From CAYNRA01 sp964399465 (GTDB lineage Bacteria > Bacteroidota > Bacteroidia > Cytophagales > Spirosomataceae), in the NCBI GenBank assembly GCA_964399465.1, contig CAYNRA010000019.1:1-42015 (forward strand): a DNA stretch of 42,015 nt, given 5' to 3'. The notes under the pieces were generated by a model. That model saw only the letters and a list, made by a program, of their open reading frames with translations, made no database searches and was not told the origin of the DNA. Positions 40,830 to 42,015 of this stretch are shown here, piece after piece (within the stretch, counting starts at the first letter, position 1; the number at the start of each line of letters is the position of its first letter). Position numbers and translations under genes: made by a program.

Positions 40830-42015
40830 ATGAAAAACATTTTAACATTTCTTCTTATTCTTTTTACAACTTCTCTTTACGCTCAGTCAAACAAAGGAAT
40901 ACTACGCGGAACTATTTTAGATAATAAAACAGGGGAGACGCTCATCGGAGTAACTGTGTCTGTTACAGGTCCTTCTACAACAGGAGCTAGCACAGATCTT
41001 GACGGGTCATTCAGTCTTTCTCTCAATCCTGGTATTTACGAAGTAAAAGTTTCGTACGTCTCTTATGAAACAATTGTTCTAAAACAAGTAAATATAAAAG
41101 CAGGCGAAACCACACTTTTTGACAACCTTCGCCTCAAAGAATCAGAAACTATGCTTGCGGAAGTAGTCGTGACAGCAGAACTTATTAAAAATTCTGAATC
41201 TGCATTGATGACACTAAAAAGAAAGTCACCAGGATTGATGGATGGTATTTCTTCTGCGAATTTCAAGAAAATTGGAGATTCTGACGCTGCCTCTTCCATG
41301 AAACGCGTTCCTGGGGTTTCTATCGCAGGAGGTAAATACGTTTTCGTTCGCGGATTAGGCGATAGATATACAAAAACTACCCTAAACGGAATGGATATTC
41401 CTGGGCTAGATCCAGATAGAAATACATTGCAAATGGATATTTTCCCAACAAATGTCGTGGATAATATCATCGTTTACAAATCTTTCAGTGCAGAACTTCC
41501 TGCTGATTTTACAGGTGGTGTAATCGATATTGCTACCAAAGAATTTCCAAATGAAAAAGTTGGAAGTGTCTCATTTAGTGCGAATTACAATCCAGATTTT
41601 CACTTTAATCCAAATTACTTAACTTACGAAGGAGGTAAAACGGATTTTCTAGGCTTTGATGATGGAACGCGTGCCATTCCTGCTACAACCAATATTCCTC
41701 AGTTTGCTGAAATTATCGGACGTCCTTCTAGTGAGACGGGTTTACGCTACCGGGCTATTTTAGGTGGATTTTCAAAAAATCTTGCTGCCATGCAACAAAG
41801 AAGTAACATGGATGCTAGCTTCGGTTTTACATTAGGAAACCAAGTCAAACTAAAGAAATTTACACTCGGGTACAACGCGTCTATTTCCTATAAAAATACA
41901 ACAGAGTTTTATCAGGGTGCAGAGTTTGGTAGATACGGAATGAGTGGAAATAAACAAATTACCGAACTAGAAGTAAGGGAGTTCCAAAAAGGGAATTATG
42001 GTATAAATTCTGTTT
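40830..42015 (+). CDS. TonB-dependent receptor, 3'-truncated by window end
   Basis: The first 395 residues are visible and the frame is still open at the window edge. A signal peptide (cut after SLYAQ) precedes a carboxypeptidase-regulatory-like beta-sandwich (ILRGTILDNKTGETLIGVTVSVTGPSTTGASTDLDGSFSLSL). A plug domain follows (MKRVPGVSIAGGKYVFVRGLGDRYTKTTLNGMDIPG, ending AELPADFTGGVIDIATKEFP), and the first barrel strands come after it. It should import a large or metal-complexed substrate across the outer membrane with TonB energy. The upstream beta-helix lipoprotein is the likely partner. There is no SusD-type gene in view, so a glycan-utilisation locus is not supported. Confidence 0.93.
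   Translation, partial: MKNILTFLLILFTTSLYAQSNKGILRGTILDNKTGETLIGVTVSVTGPSTTGASTDLDGSFSLSLNPGIYEVKVSYVSYETIVLKQVNIKAGETTLFDNLRLKESETMLAEVVVTAELIKNSESALMTLKRKSPGLMDGISSANFKKIGDSDAASSMKRVPGVSIAGGKYVFVRGLGDRYTKTTLNGMDIPGLDPDRNTLQMDIFPTNVVDNIIVYKSFSAELPADFTGGVIDIATKEFPNEKVGSVSFSANYNPDFHFNPNYLTYEGGKTDFLGFDDGTRAIPATTNIPQFAEIIGRPSSETGLRYRAILGGFSKNLAAMQQRSNMDASFGFTLGNQVKLKKFTLGYNASISYKNTTEFYQGAEFGRYGMSGNKQITELEVREFQKGNYGINSV

Noticed and set aside
40830..42015. SusC of a SusC/SusD glycan locus
   Set aside because: No SusD-like gene is visible, and the partner lipoprotein is beta-helix-like and lies upstream.

Overview
The window reads as a low-GC chromosomal segment of a gliding-type Bacteroidota, most likely order Cytophagales (inference). 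The support is a GldH lipoprotein, C-terminal domains of the type IX secretion system (T9SS), a gingipain-family C25 peptidase, a TonB-dependent receptor with a carboxypeptidase-regulatory-like N-terminus, and promoter -7 boxes of the Bacteroidota form TAnnTTTG. Almost all space is coding. No rRNA, tRNA, CRISPR array or insertion sequence was seen. Two runs of exactly 100 N mark assembly gaps; the first is flanked by an identical 51-bp sequence and is probably an unmerged contig overlap.

Layout: 1-8253 (plus strand) carries the 3' part of pgk, a membrane fatty-acid hydroxylase/sterol desaturase, a vanadium-haloperoxidase-like lipoprotein, a short-chain dehydrogenase, pgi, and a LysM protein with a decayed lytic-transglycosylase-like region. 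8306-13344 (minus) carries a Gfo/Idh/MocA oxidoreductase, a two-gene BatB/BatC-like pair, purC and alaA. 13467-17183 (plus) is the most unusual block. It encodes a T9SS-exported protein, a 45-residue peptide carrying the lasso-peptide leader motif, an asparagine-synthetase-like (lasso-cyclase-like) enzyme without the glutaminase cysteine, and a small lipoprotein. It runs tail-to-tail into a C25 peptidase of the PorU/PorU2 type (17160-20372, minus).

20611-25528 (plus) looks like one operon: purD, a RicT/PSP1 protein, gldH, a Lon-substrate-binding-domain protein and hemB. It is followed by a stand-alone CBM48-like protein, a DmpA-type P1 peptidase and an OmpA-family lipoprotein. 28413-34010 (minus) is a second operon: DNA/RNA non-specific endonuclease, a membrane protein of the misnamed 'site-specific recombinase' family, a SAM methyltransferase and uvrB. 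Next come a probable outer-membrane barrel protein, a double-DTG aspartyl protease with PDZ domain (minus), rlmN and a PiT phosphate transporter. The window ends with a beta-helix-like lipoprotein broken by the second N gap and the 5' part of a TonB-dependent receptor.

How the genes work together: central metabolism (pgk, pgi), purine synthesis (purC, purD) and haem synthesis (hemB) are scattered among envelope functions. The T9SS theme recurs in gldH, the C25 peptidase and the secreted T9SS protein. The leading candidate for a new system is the 13.5-17.2 kb block: a minimal lasso-type RiPP locus whose RRE protein, leader protease and transporter are not in the window, and which appears to be co-transcribed with a T9SS cargo protein.
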